Under the pieces are notes generated by a model. It searched no databases. It was given only the letters and a program-made list of their open reading frames with translations, and had not been told where the DNA came from. A DNA stretch of 64,000 nt from Tissierella sp. GTDB lineage: Bacteria > Bacillota > Clostridia > Tissierellales > Tissierellaceae. Of this stretch, positions 10,035 through 20,509 are shown piece after piece (positions within the stretch are counted from its first letter, which is position 1; each line of letters begins with the position of its first letter). The position numbers were made by a program, and so were the translations under genes. Location: positions 1 through 64,000 of the forward strand of contig NZ_JARIEF010000073.1 of NCBI RefSeq assembly GCF_029266915.1, in the 5' to 3' direction.

Positions 10035-11339
10035 ATGAGAGTATATGATATTATTAAGAAAAAAAGAGATGGATTAATTTTATCAGAAGAAGAAATCAAG
10101 TTTTTTATAGAAGGTTATACTGATGGAAGTATACCTGATTATCAGATATCTGCTTTGCTTATGGCTATTTTTATAAACAAAATGAATGATGAAGAAACAC
10201 TCTTCCTTACAAAAGCCATGGTTGAGTCCGGAGAAAGTGTTGATTTATCTAGTATAGAAGGAATAAAAGTTGACAAGCATTCTACTGGAGGAGTGGGAGA
10301 TAGTATTACTCTGATATTAGGACCTATAATAGCAGCTTGTGATGTACCTTTTGTTAAGATGTCTGGAAGGGGTTTAGGACATACTGGAGGAACACTTGAT
10401 AAATTGGAAGCTATAGATGGATTTAAGATAGATATATCTAAGGAAGAATTTATAAAAAATGCAAATGAGATTAACATATCTATTACAAGCCAAACCGCAA
10501 ATATAACTCCGGCAGATAAAAAACTCTATTCTTTAAGAGATGTTACTGCTACTGTAGATAATATTTCACTTATTGCAAGTAGTATAATGAGCAAAAAACT
10601 AGCTATAGAATCTGATGGAATAATTTTAGATGTAAAGGTCGGCAGTGGCGCCTTTATGAAAGATTTAGATCAAGCTAGGGAGCTCGCCGAAACTATGGTT
10701 AAAATAGGAAAGAATTATGGACGAGAAACAATGGCTGTAGTTACAAATATGGATCAGCCTTTAGGAAATGCTATTGGTAATAATCTAGAAGTAAAAGAAG
10801 CAATAGATATATTGAAGGGGAAGGGGCCTGAAGACTTATTGCAATTATCTATAATTCTTGGATCAAAGCTTCTTCTTTTAGCTAAAAGAGTTAAGAGCGA
10901 AGAAGAAGGAAGAGAACTTGTTAAAGAAGTTATAAAATCAGGCAAAGGATATGAAAAACTTATAGAGCTAGTTAAGTACCAGCATGGTGATATAAAACAA
11001 ATAGAAAACCCAGATTTATTTCCAAAGTCAAAATATGTAACCCAAGTGAAAAGTTTAAAAGCAGGTTATATACAAGCTATTAATGCAGAAGATATCGGAA
11101 AATGTGCTTTGATACTTGGAGCTGGAAGGGAAACTATGGATAGTGTAATAGACCTTGCAACTGGTCTAATTCTAAATAAAAAAGTGGATGATCCAGTAGA
11201 AGTTGGTGAAACTCTAGTTTATATTCATAGTAACGATAAAGATAAAGCTTCTATTGTAGAGGAAAAACTATTAGATATATATAAAATAGGAGAAAAAAAT
11301 AAAGAACAACAAAAATTGATATTTGATGAAATTCATTAA
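10035..11339 (+). CDS. pdp: pyrimidine-nucleoside (thymidine) phosphorylase
   Basis: DKHSTGGVGDSITLILGP; MSGRGLGHTGGTLDKLE; SIMSKKLAIESDGIILDVKVGSGAFMK. Confidence 0.95.
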   Translation: MRVYDIIKKKRDGLILSEEEIKFFIEGYTDGSIPDYQISALLMAIFINKMNDEETLFLTKAMVESGESVDLSSIEGIKVDKHSTGGVGDSITLILGPIIAACDVPFVKMSGRGLGHTGGTLDKLEAIDGFKIDISKEEFIKNANEINISITSQTANITPADKKLYSLRDVTATVDNISLIASSIMSKKLAIESDGIILDVKVGSGAFMKDLDQARELAETMVKIGKNYGRETMAVVTNMDQPLGNAIGNNLEVKEAIDILKGKGPEDLLQLSIILGSKLLLLAKRVKSEEEGRELVKEVIKSGKGYEKLIELVKYQHGDIKQIENPDLFPKSKYVTQVKSLKAGYIQAINAEDIGKCALILGAGRETMDSVIDLATGLILNKKVDDPVEVGETLVYIHSNDKDKASIVEEKLLDIYKIGEKNKEQQKLIFDEIH

Positions 11340-11349
11340 AAGATACACC

Positions 11350-11393
11350 TTATGATCTCGATTTTTGACTACAATCGAGATCATAATATTTTA
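11350..11393 (+). terminator. intrinsic terminator
   Basis: ttatgatctcgat ... atcgagatcataa followed by tatttt. Confidence 0.75.
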
Positions 11394-11452
11394 CAAGATA
11401 AAATAAAATATAAAATTTTTTTATAAATAGGATAAGATACCAGGAGAAAACT

Positions 11453-12205
11453 ATGGAATATGAAATTAAACTTGAATCCTTTGAAGGACCTTTAGACTTA
11501 TTGTTAAATCTTATTAGCAAAACTAAAATTGATATATATGATATTCCTATTCATCTTATAACGGAGCAATATATGAAGTATATATATGACGCAGAAGAGT
11601 TAGACTTGGAGATAGCCAGCGACTTCTTAGTTATGGCTTCTACCTTGCTGGAAATAAAGTCTAAAATGCTTCTGCCTAAAGAGATAATTAGCTTTGATGG
11701 TGAAGAGTTTGAACTAGATCCTAGGGAAGAGCTTGTTATGAGAATATTAGAATATAAAAAATTTAAAGAAGCAGCAGATATTTTAAAAGACTTTGAAGAA
11801 GAAAAATCTAAAACTTACTATAAACTTCCTGAAGATTTATCTAGATATGAAGATGACACTGTAGATTTTGATAGTTTTGATTTGAATCTTTTGGTAAATT
11901 CTTTAAATAAAATCTTAATTAAAAGAAACATGCAAAGAGAAGAAATAAATTTAGAAGAGATTCAAAGATCAAAATATACTATTTCAGATTGTATAGATAA
12001 GATTTTGATTAAATTGGAATCAGTAAGTTCTATAAACTTTGAAGAGTTGATTGGGCCGAGTAGCAGAAAGAATGAAATTATAGCATATTTCCTATCACTG
12101 TTAGAACTTATAAGAATTAAAAAAGTAAAAGTTAGGCAAGAAGGAATTTTTTCTGAACTTATAATAGAAAGAAGGATTAAAGAGGAGAATAGCGATGGAT
12201 ATTAG
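11453..12205 (+). CDS. scpA: segregation and condensation protein A
   Basis: KLESFEGPLDLLLNLISKTKIDIYDIPI; SDFLVMASTLLEIKSKMLLP. Confidence 0.96.
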   Translation: MEYEIKLESFEGPLDLLLNLISKTKIDIYDIPIHLITEQYMKYIYDAEELDLEIASDFLVMASTLLEIKSKMLLPKEIISFDGEEFELDPREELVMRILEYKKFKEAADILKDFEEEKSKTYYKLPEDLSRYEDDTVDFDSFDLNLLVNSLNKILIKRNMQREEINLEEIQRSKYTISDCIDKILIKLESVSSINFEELIGPSSRKNEIIAYFLSLLELIRIKKVKVRQEGIFSELIIERRIKEENSDGY

Positions 12206-12740
12206 AGAGAGTAAATCGATAATTGAAGCTTTATTATTTACTTGGGGAGATCCATTGGAGGTTAAGGAAATCTCTAAAATACTTGATATATCACAAAGAG
12301 ATGCTGCTTTTATTATAAAAGATATGATAGATGAATTCAATTACAACAGAAGAGGTCTTCAAATAATTAAAGTAGATAATGCCTATCAGCTCTCTACAAG
12401 AGCAGAACATTTTGATTGGATAAAAAAACTTAATCCTATAAATGACAAAAAAAACCTTTCAACAGCTGCACTGGAAACCCTCTCTATAATAGCTTATAAG
12501 CAGCCAGTTATTAAATCGGAGATTGAGCATATCAGAGGTGTTAAATCTGACAGAGTGTTAGAAACTCTTATAGGAAGATATTTGGTGAAAGAAGTAGGGC
12601 GGCTTGAAAAAACTGGTAGACCTATATTATATGGTACTACAGATGAGTTTTTACGAGCATTTGGATTAGAAGATTTAAAAGAGCTCCCGTATGTAAATAA
12701 TTTAGAAGAAATAATGGAAACTCAAAGTATAGAAGAATAG
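12195..12740 (+). CDS. scpB: segregation and condensation protein B
   Basis: SIIEALLFTWGDPLEVKEIS; LSTAALETLSIIAYKQPVIKSEIEHIRGVKSDRVLETL. Confidence 0.96.
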   Translation: MDIRESKSIIEALLFTWGDPLEVKEISKILDISQRDAAFIIKDMIDEFNYNRRGLQIIKVDNAYQLSTRAEHFDWIKKLNPINDKKNLSTAALETLSIIAYKQPVIKSEIEHIRGVKSDRVLETLIGRYLVKEVGRLEKTGRPILYGTTDEFLRAFGLEDLKELPYVNNLEEIMETQSIEE

Positions 12741-12836
12741 GAAATAACTAGTATATAGTATTATGAGCTAGTTATTTGGGTATAAACATAGTTAGAGGAA
12801 GTAAAATAAAGATGATGGAAATGAGAGGGGAATATA

Positions 12837-13544
12837 ATGAGACTGCAAAAATATATGGCGAAATCAGGCGTAGCATCAAGAAGAAAGTCTGAGAAAATGA
12901 TAGATGATGGAATTGTAAAAGTAAATGGTAAAATAGTAACTGAACAGGGATTAGATATTGATCCGGAAAAAGACATGGTAATGGTTGATGATAAACCAAT
13001 CAGATTAGAAGAAAACAAGGTATACATTATCTTAAATAAGCCGCTGGGATATGTAACTACTATGGATGATGAAAAGGATAGAAAAATAGTTATAGATCTT
13101 ATAGATGGAGTAGAAGAGCGAATATATCCAGTAGGAAGATTGGATATGGATACAAGTGGGCTTATGTTGCTTACAAACGATGGAAAGGTTACAAATAAAA
13201 TAACTCATCCAAGAAATCAAGTTATAAAAAAATATATTGCTATAGTAGAGGGTACTCCAAACAAACTTGAATTAACAAAATTTAGAAAAGGACTTATGAT
13301 TGATGGTAAAAGAACTTCTCCAGCTACTATTAAAATAGTTAAAAATTATGAGACAGAGTCTATCCTGGAAATAGAAATAAATGAAGGCAGAAATAGACAA
13401 ATAAGAAAGATGTGTGAAGCTATAAATCATCCTATTAAAAAGCTTAAAAGAGCATCTATTGGAGAAATTCAGCTTGGAGGACTACCAGTTGGAGAGTGGA
13501 GACATTTGGATGATCAAGAAATGAAATATATAAAGTCTCTATAA
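12837..13544 (+). CDS. rluB: RluB/RsuA-family rRNA pseudouridine synthase
   Basis: MRLQKYMAKSGVASRRKSEKMI; YPVGRLDMDTSGLMLLTNDG; INEGRNRQIRKMCEAI. Confidence 0.93.
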   Translation: MRLQKYMAKSGVASRRKSEKMIDDGIVKVNGKIVTEQGLDIDPEKDMVMVDDKPIRLEENKVYIILNKPLGYVTTMDDEKDRKIVIDLIDGVEERIYPVGRLDMDTSGLMLLTNDGKVTNKITHPRNQVIKKYIAIVEGTPNKLELTKFRKGLMIDGKRTSPATIKIVKNYETESILEIEINEGRNRQIRKMCEAINHPIKKLKRASIGEIQLGGLPVGEWRHLDDQEMKYIKSL

Positions 13545-13554
13545 AGGAGAAAAT

Positions 13555-14127
13555 ATGAGATATAGATTGATAAATAATACAGTTTCTATTGCAAAAACAT
13601 ATATAGAGAACTATATTAAAAAAGGTCAAATAGTATTAGATGCGACTGTTGGAAATGGAAATGATACAAAACTTTTAGCTGACAAGGTTGGAGCTGATGG
13701 TAAAGTTTATGGTTTTGATATTCAAAGACTTGCTATAGAAAATACTAGGAAGCTTTTAAAAGAAAATAATTTAGACAAACAGGTCCAACTTATAATTGAT
13801 AGTCATGAAAATTTAGAAGTTTATATACATGAAGGTTTGGATTTTATCATATACAATTTAGGCTATCTGCCAAAGGGAGATAAAAATATAGTTACTCAAT
13901 CTGAATCCACTTTAAAGAGTATAGAAAGCTCTCTAAAATTATTGAATCCTAATGGCTTATTATTAATAAATTCATATATAGGGCACGATGGAGGTAGGAA
14001 AGAAAATCAGGATATAGAAATTATGTTAAAATCATTAAATCAAAAACGATATAATGTTTTAAAGCATAACTTTATAAACCAAAAGAATACACCTCCTATC
14101 TTATATATAATAGAAAAATCTTTATAG
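13555..14127 (+). CDS. YtqB/MnmM-like class I SAM methyltransferase
   Basis: LDATVGNGNDTKLLADKVGADGKVYGFDIQ; IYNLGYLPKGDKNIVT (rRNA_methylase/YtqB family pattern). Confidence 0.8.
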   Translation: MRYRLINNTVSIAKTYIENYIKKGQIVLDATVGNGNDTKLLADKVGADGKVYGFDIQRLAIENTRKLLKENNLDKQVQLIIDSHENLEVYIHEGLDFIIYNLGYLPKGDKNIVTQSESTLKSIESSLKLLNPNGLLLINSYIGHDGGRKENQDIEIMLKSLNQKRYNVLKHNFINQKNTPPILYIIEKSL

Positions 14128-14179
14128 ATCTATAATATGATTAAGTCAAAGATTTATCTTTAATGGGAGGTTTTAGTGT

Positions 14180-15049
14180 ATGGAAGATCATCCGGATATT
14201 ATGAAGAAAATTAAAAGTAATTACTCAAAACTCAGCAAAGGTCATAAATTAATAGCTACATTTATCTTAGATAAGTATGATAAGGCTGCATTTATGACAG
14301 CAGCCGCATTAGGTGAGGCTGCAGAGGTTAGTGAGTCTACAGTAGTTAGATTTGCAATAAGGATTGGATATGAAGGTTATAAAGAATTACAAGAAGAGCT
14401 TCAAGAGTTTGTAAAAGGTAAGCTCACAACTGTTCAAAGATTAGGGCTTACTAAAACAGGATATGAAGATAAAGAAAGTCTAATAGCATCAATAATGGAA
14501 ACAGACAAGGAAAATATAAAAAAAGTTATAAATGAAATAGATATAGATTCTTTTAATAAAGCTTTGGAGCTTATATTACAAGGAGAGCAAATATATATAA
14601 TAGGTTTGAGAAGTTCATCATTTTTGGCAGGTTACCTTGCATTTTATCTTAACTTTTTATTTGAAAATATAAATTTGATAAATATGGGTCCAAATGATAT
14701 ATTTGAGCAATTGCTAAAGGTAAATTCAAAAGATATAGTTTTAGTAATTACATATCCAAGATATTCTAAGCGAATTATGGAAATCTTGGACTATTCAAAG
14801 GAAAAACGTGCAAATATAATAACTATTACAGACAGCTTAGCTTCTCCAGCTTCACAAAAGTCTGACATAGCCTTAATAGCTCCAAGTGATATGTTATCAT
14901 TCGTAGATTCTCTCGTGGCTCCTATGAGCCTTATAAACGCTATAATAATAGCTCTTGGAATTGAAAAGAAGAAAGATCTTAGAGAATATTTTGGTAAGTT
15001 AGAAGGAATTTGGAAGAAATACAATATTTATGATGAGATTGAACTTTAA
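14180..15049 (+). CDS. MurR/RpiR family transcriptional regulator (HTH + SIS)
   Basis: AALGEAAEVSESTVVRFAIRIGYEGYKELQEEL; SIS domain IYIIGLRSSSFLAGYLAFYL. Confidence 0.92.
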   Translation: MEDHPDIMKKIKSNYSKLSKGHKLIATFILDKYDKAAFMTAAALGEAAEVSESTVVRFAIRIGYEGYKELQEELQEFVKGKLTTVQRLGLTKTGYEDKESLIASIMETDKENIKKVINEIDIDSFNKALELILQGEQIYIIGLRSSSFLAGYLAFYLNFLFENINLINMGPNDIFEQLLKVNSKDIVLVITYPRYSKRIMEILDYSKEKRANIITITDSLASPASQKSDIALIAPSDMLSFVDSLVAPMSLINAIIIALGIEKKKDLREYFGKLEGIWKKYNIYDEIEL

Positions 15050-15137
15050 TATATAAAACTATCATAACAAATGTAATCATAAATGATAATCTATAAATAA
15101 TAATCAAAAATAAAATCAATTAATAAAAGGAGATTTT

Positions 15138-16358
15138 ATGAAGAAAAAAATAGGAGTAATAGGCGGTGGGCCGGCAGGAATTATGGCGGCAGCCATGGCA
15201 TCTTCAGAAGAAAATGAAGTATATTTATTAGAGAAGAATAAAAAAATAGGAACTAAATTATATATAACGGGTAAGGGTAGGTGTAATGTTACAAATTCTC
15301 TGCCTATAGAAGACTTTTTTAACTTTATTGTTTCTAATAAGAACTTTCTATATAGTAGTTTTTACTCTTTCACAAATGAAAATTTAATCGAACTCTTAGG
15401 TGAATATGGAATAGAAACAAAAATAGAAAGAGGAAACCGAGTCTTTCCAAAGAGTGATAAATCGAGTGATATAATAAAAGCCTTTAAAAAACTTTTGGAA
15501 ACAAAAGGTGTGAATATACTATTAAATACTAGGGTTAAAAACATTTCAAAAGAAAAAGATAAATTTAAAGTCACAACAGAAAGAGATAAAATAGAATTTG
15601 ATAAACTAATACTAGCTACCGGAGGAGTGAGTTATTCTATGACTGGTTCTACAGGTGATGGATTAACTTTTGCTAGAGAAATGGGCCATACTATAAGCCA
15701 GTTAAGTCCAGCATTAGTTCCTATAGAAATAAATGAAGATTTTATCGAGGATCTGCAGGGGCTTTCTCTTAAAAATGTTATCTTAAGATCTTTTAATAAT
15801 AAAAAGATAATTCATGAAAGCTTTGGAGAAATGATATTTACACATTTTGGAATATCAGGTCCTATAGTCTTAACCAGCAGTTCTTATATAAATAAATTTA
15901 AATCTAAAGATTTAAGTTTTGAAATAGACTTCAAACCTGCTTTAGATAATCAAAAATTAGATGAAAGAATTCTAAAGGATTTTGAAATATATAATAACAA
16001 GCAATTTAAGAATGCTTTAAATGATCTTCTGCCACAAAAAATAATTCCAATAATAATAAATAATTGTAATATTGAAGCAGATAAAACAGTTAATCAAATA
16101 ACAAAACTTGAAAGGGAAAATTTGGTCTATGCTATCAAACATATGCCTTTAAAGTTTAAATCATTCAGATCTATGGATGAGGCAATAATTACTAGTGGAG
16201 GAATAAATACCAAGGAAATAAATCCTTCTACTATGGAATCTTTAATAGTTGAAGATCTTTTCTTCGCAGGTGAGATGATAGATGTAGATGCTTTAACAGG
16301 CGGTTTTAATTTACAGATAGCATTTTCTACCGGCTTTATAGCTGGTAGCAGTGTCTAA
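15138..16358 (+). CDS. HI0933-like NAD(P)/FAD-dependent oxidoreductase (BaiN/YhiN family)
   Basis: IGVIGGGPAGIMAAAMASS; LEKNKKIGTKLYITGKGRCNVTN; C-terminal FAGEMIDVDALTGGFNLQIAFSTGFIAG. Confidence 0.93.
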   Translation: MKKKIGVIGGGPAGIMAAAMASSEENEVYLLEKNKKIGTKLYITGKGRCNVTNSLPIEDFFNFIVSNKNFLYSSFYSFTNENLIELLGEYGIETKIERGNRVFPKSDKSSDIIKAFKKLLETKGVNILLNTRVKNISKEKDKFKVTTERDKIEFDKLILATGGVSYSMTGSTGDGLTFAREMGHTISQLSPALVPIEINEDFIEDLQGLSLKNVILRSFNNKKIIHESFGEMIFTHFGISGPIVLTSSSYINKFKSKDLSFEIDFKPALDNQKLDERILKDFEIYNNKQFKNALNDLLPQKIIPIIINNCNIEADKTVNQITKLERENLVYAIKHMPLKFKSFRSMDEAIITSGGINTKEINPSTMESLIVEDLFFAGEMIDVDALTGGFNLQIAFSTGFIAGSSV

Positions 16359-16499
16359 AGAAGAGATTTGAATCAAATTAAAGGTAAAGGCCTTGTATAC
16401 TAAGAATATTTAATATATAATTAATAGAGGTGTAATGATAATTTGATAGAGATCAGTTAGAATACTTGTTTAAAAATTAATGATTGTAGGAGGACTTTT

Positions 16500-17162
16500 A
16501 TGCAAAAAGAATTTTATTCTATTGCAATAGATGGACCGGCGAGTTCGGGGAAAAGTACTATAGCAAAACGAGTGTCTAAGATATTAAATATTGAATATAT
16601 AGATACTGGTGCTATGTATAGAGCGCTGACTTGGAAAGTTTTAGAGAACAATATAGATCCTAAAAATAAAAACCATGTAATAGAAATATTAAAAGATACT
16701 AGTATTGACTTTAAAGAAGGAAATATAGTGTTAGATGGAAAAGTTATAAATGAAGAGATAAGACTTAATTATGTAAGTCAGAACGTATCATATATTGCTG
16801 TAATTCCTGAAGTTAGAGAGCGATTAGTAGAATTGCAAAAAAAAATGGCTAGAAGTAAAAGTATAGTTATGGATGGAAGAGATATTGGTACAGTTGTTTT
16901 AATAAAAGCTAAATATAAATTTTTTTTAACAGCGACAATAGAAGAACGAGCAATAAGGAGATTTAAAGAATTAGAACAAAATGGGGATAAAACTACTAGT
17001 CTTCAAGAGATACAAGATGATATTAGAAAAAGAGATAAAATTGATAGCAATAGAGAAACATCTCCTTTAAAGCAGGCAGAAGATGCAATACTTATTGATA
17101 CTACTGATAAAAGTATTGATGAAGTAATAGATGTAATTATATCTTCTGTGAATGGGAGGTAG
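16500..17162 (+). CDS. cmk: cytidylate kinase
   Basis: IAIDGPASSGKSTIAKRVSKIL; IDTGAMYRALTWK; MDGRDIGTVVL. Confidence 0.97.
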   Translation: MQKEFYSIAIDGPASSGKSTIAKRVSKILNIEYIDTGAMYRALTWKVLENNIDPKNKNHVIEILKDTSIDFKEGNIVLDGKVINEEIRLNYVSQNVSYIAVIPEVRERLVELQKKMARSKSIVMDGRDIGTVVLIKAKYKFFLTATIEERAIRRFKELEQNGDKTTSLQEIQDDIRKRDKIDSNRETSPLKQAEDAILIDTTDKSIDEVIDVIISSVNGR

Positions 17163-17168
17163 TTATAA

Positions 17169-17759
17169 TTGTTATATGATATATTAATCAATATTTGTAA
17201 TGTTATATTTAATTTAGCCTATCGAATCAAAGTTACTGGACTTGAGAATGTTCCCATGGATGGAAAGTTAGTAGTATCTTCAAATCATACTAATAACTTA
17301 GATCCAGTTATAATATCTATGTATCTTCCTAGAAAAATTGCTTGGATGGGTAAAAGAGAACTTTTCAAAAATAAAATAGTCGCTTTTATTGTAAGAAAAG
17401 TAGATGTTTTTCCCGTAAATAGAGATGAAGTAGATATAGGAGCTATTAAACAAGCTCTTAAGATTTTAAAAGAGGATAGAGTCTTAGGTATATTTCCAGA
17501 AGGAACAAGAGTTAAGAAGATGGACTTAAACAATGCAAAATCTGGCGCATCCTTACTTGCTATAAGATCTAAAGCTCCAGTTTTACCTATATATATAGAT
17601 GGAAATTATAAAATATTTAGTAAAATCAATATTACTATAGGTAAGCCCATGTATCTTCATGAAAATATAATTGGTAAGCCAACACCAGAACAATATAGTG
17701 AGTTTAGTAAAGAGATTTTATCTAAAATATATAGCTTGAAAAACCAGGAGGTAAAGTAG
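17169..17759 (+). CDS. plsC: 1-acyl-sn-glycerol-3-phosphate acyltransferase
   Basis: [14 protein letters not shown] (HX4D-like, NHTNNLD); [11 protein letters not shown] start. Confidence 0.9.
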   Translation: MLYDILINICNVIFNLAYRIKVTGLENVPMDGKLVVSSNHTNNLDPVIISMYLPRKIAWMGKRELFKNKIVAFIVRKVDVFPVNRDEVDIGAIKQALKILKEDRVLGIFPEGTRVKKMDLNNAKSGASLLAIRSKAPVLPIYIDGNYKIFSKINITIGKPMYLHENIIGKPTPEQYSEFSKEILSKIYSLKNQEVK

Positions 17760-19750
17760 TGGATATTATTATAGCGGAGCATTCAGGATTTTGTTTTGGT
17801 GTAAAAAGAGCAGTAAACAAAGCTGAAAGCTCATTAGAAAATGCTACAGGCAGAGTGTTTTCTTATGGTCCTTTAATACACAATAAACAAGTAGTGGATG
17901 ATTTAAAAGACAGAGGCCTAGATAAAGTTGAAAACATTAAAGAGGCTGAAAATGCTATAATGGTAATTAGGTCTCATGGAATAACAAAGCTAGAAATTGA
18001 AAAAATGGAAGATTTTAATATAGAAATTATAGATGGAACCTGTCCATATGTAAAATCAGTTCATAAAATAGTAGAAGAATATAGTAATAAAGGGTATAAT
18101 ATAGTTATAATAGGAGATAAGTATCACGCAGAGGTAATTGGGATTAATGGATGGTGTAATAATTCAGCTTTTATAGTAAACTCTATAGAGGATATCAAAA
18201 GAATGCCTGAATTAGAAAAAGTTTGTTTAGTATCTCAAACAACCAACACTTTTGAGAAATTCCAGGAGCTATCCCAGGAGATAATAAACCAAGTTCCGGT
18301 AGTTGAAGTTTTTAATACTATATGTTCAGCTACAACTAAGAGACAAGATGCTACAATGAAACTTGCAAAAGAAGTAGAAGCTATGGTAGTAATAGGTGGA
18401 TATAATAGCTCTAATACTCTAAAGCTGAAGGAAATAAGTGAAAAGTTTTGTAAAAATGTATTTCATATAGAAACAATTGAAGATTTATATTTACAAAAAG
18501 TATCAAATTTTAATAAAATAGGAGTAACAGCAGGTGCTTCAACACCTGATTGGATAATCAAGGAGGCTGTTTATAAAATGGATAATTTTAATGATAATGA
18601 AATGATGGAAGCGATTGAAAATTCTTTTACTAGAATTCATAAAGGGGAAATAGTAACTGGAGAAGTGTTATTTGTAACAGATAATGAGGTTATGGTAAAT
18701 ATTAATTATAAGTCTGATGGTATAATATCAAGAGACGAGTTAACTAATGACTCAAGTGTAAGTCCTAAAGATCTGTTTAAAGAAGGAGATTCCATAGATG
18801 TTTATATTCTAAGAGCAGATGATGGAGATGGAAATGTAGTACTTTCTCATAAAAGAGTAGGAAATATTAAAAATATGGATGTATTGGAAGAATACTTTAA
18901 CAATGGAGATATAGTAGAAGGTAAGGTTCTGAAGGTTGTTAAGGGCGGTCTTATTGTGTCTGTAGAAGGAATAGATGCTTTTATGCCAGCATCCTTAATA
19001 TCTGTTAAATTTGTTAAAGATATAGAAGAATACAAAGATACAGTATTACAAGCTAAGATTATTGATTTCGATAAGAAAAAGAGAAGAGTCATTTTAAGTA
19101 GAAAAGAAATTGAAAAAGAAGAAATGGAATCTGAAAGAGAAGAAATCTGGTCTAAACTTGAAATAGGAGAAACTATAGAAGGAATAGTTCAAAGATTAAC
19201 TGATTTTGGAGCTTTCGTTGACTTAGGAGGAGTAGATGGTTTAATTCATATTTCTGATTTATCCTGGAATAGAGTAAAGCATCCATCTGATATATTAAGC
19301 CCAGAAGATAAGGTAGAAGTTAAAATCTTAGATCTAAACAAAGAAAGAAATAGAATTTCTTTAGGATTAAAACAAACTATGCCTAAACCTTGGGATGAGT
19401 TTGAAAAGAATGTTAATTTAGGTGATATAGTAGAAGGAAAAGTAGTAAACCTTTTACCTTTTGGAGCGTTTGTAAGACTAGAAGATGGAGTAGATGGTTT
19501 ACTTCATATTTCTCAAATATCTAAAGATCATATAGATAAGCCTTCTGAAGTTTTAACAATAGGAGATCTTGTTAAAGTTAAAGTTATTGATATAGACTTA
19601 GAAGAAAAAAGAATTAGCCTTAGTATAAAAGAGATTGAAAAAGAAAATGAAGAACAAGAAGAAAAGAAAGAAGAAGTAAAATTAGAAGAGAAAACTTCTG
19701 AAGAAGATAATGAACCTACTATAGGAGATATAATAAACAATAAAAAATAA
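17759..19750 (+). CDS. ispH-rpsA: HMBPP reductase (IspH) fused to S1-like protein with four S1 repeats
   Basis: [36 protein letters not shown]; then four S1 domains, e.g. [37 protein letters not shown] start. Confidence 0.95.
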   Translation: MDIIIAEHSGFCFGVKRAVNKAESSLENATGRVFSYGPLIHNKQVVDDLKDRGLDKVENIKEAENAIMVIRSHGITKLEIEKMEDFNIEIIDGTCPYVKSVHKIVEEYSNKGYNIVIIGDKYHAEVIGINGWCNNSAFIVNSIEDIKRMPELEKVCLVSQTTNTFEKFQELSQEIINQVPVVEVFNTICSATTKRQDATMKLAKEVEAMVVIGGYNSSNTLKLKEISEKFCKNVFHIETIEDLYLQKVSNFNKIGVTAGASTPDWIIKEAVYKMDNFNDNEMMEAIENSFTRIHKGEIVTGEVLFVTDNEVMVNINYKSDGIISRDELTNDSSVSPKDLFKEGDSIDVYILRADDGDGNVVLSHKRVGNIKNMDVLEEYFNNGDIVEGKVLKVVKGGLIVSVEGIDAFMPASLISVKFVKDIEEYKDTVLQAKIIDFDKKKRRVILSRKEIEKEEMESEREEIWSKLEIGETIEGIVQRLTDFGAFVDLGGVDGLIHISDLSWNRVKHPSDILSPEDKVEVKILDLNKERNRISLGLKQTMPKPWDEFEKNVNLGDIVEGKVVNLLPFGAFVRLEDGVDGLLHISQISKDHIDKPSEVLTIGDLVKVKVIDIDLEEKRISLSIKEIEKENEEQEEKKEEVKLEEKTSEEDNEPTIGDIINNKK

Positions 19751-19822
19751 AAATTCCAAAATAATTGCGATTACTAAGATTGCTTTATGATGGATTTTAA
19801 AGAATAAAACATGGAAAACTAT

Positions 19823-19871
19823 AAAAAGAGTCAAAAAGTGAGTTTTAACAGGACTTACTAGACTCTTTTTT
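19823..19871 (+). terminator. intrinsic terminator
   Basis: aaaaagagtc ... gactcttttt. Confidence 0.75.
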
Positions 19872-20120
19872 AATGTAAAAATAATCAGTTTTATTATATT
19901 TATAATTCTATAGCTAGGGTGAGCCAGTGGCATTTAATAGCTATAAATAGACATTAATAAAAAAATGTTTTGAATTTTAATGATATAATATTTAAATCTT
20001 ATACGTTAATATTATATTATCAAAGAAATTTAATCATAAATAATATACTCATAAATGATAAAAAAATTAAAAAGTCCAAACTACTAGTAACAATTATAAT
20101 TTAAAGAGGAGATAAGAAAT

Positions 20121-20411
20121 ATGAAAATAAGAATAGTACAGCAAGTATATTTAGTAGACAAGCCAGACACGTTTAAAAATGTTTATAAAGAATTTGATTC
20201 AAGTATAATTCCTCATAAGGGTGATTTTATAACAGATAGGGCTTTTAAAAACCCTGATGAATATGAAGTTCACTCAATATCTTTAGACTATGATGCAGAC
20301 CTAGCACAAGTTTTAATTCATAGCGTTGAACTAGCTAGTGATAAAGAAGAATCTATAAAAGAATATATTACTATGATGAAGAGATATGGATGGATTTGCA
20401 AAACTATATAA
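20121..20411 (+). CDS. hypothetical protein (96 aa)
   Basis: Long ORF for its setting, SD gaggag upstream, dedicated hairpin downstream; no family recognised. Confidence 0.7.
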   Translation: MKIRIVQQVYLVDKPDTFKNVYKEFDSSIIPHKGDFITDRAFKNPDEYEVHSISLDYDADLAQVLIHSVELASDKEESIKEYITMMKRYGWICKTI

Positions 20412-20418
20412 AAACTTA

Positions 20419-20456
20419 TATTTAAAGGCTAGGGTGAATCTCCTAGCCTTTAAATA
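20419..20456. terminator. terminator-like perfect hairpin
   Basis: tatttaaaggctagg-gtgaatct-cctagcctttaaata (15-bp stem). Confidence 0.7.
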
Positions 20457-20509
20457 TACCTCCATTTCTGATATAATAGATTAGATAAAGATATTTAGGA
20501 GGATAATTT

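Noticed and set aside
12742-12779. aaataactag...ctagttattt inverted repeat after scpB
   Set aside because: Weak AT-rich stem without a T-run; may be a minor terminator but not supportable.
15050-15137. Repeated atcataaatgat-like words here and near 20030
   Set aside because: Short, AT-rich and low complexity; expected by chance at this base composition.
17759-19750. IspH fused to four S1 domains as a novel fusion
   Set aside because: Real fusion, but the IspH-S1 (RpsA) fusion is already widespread in Clostridia.
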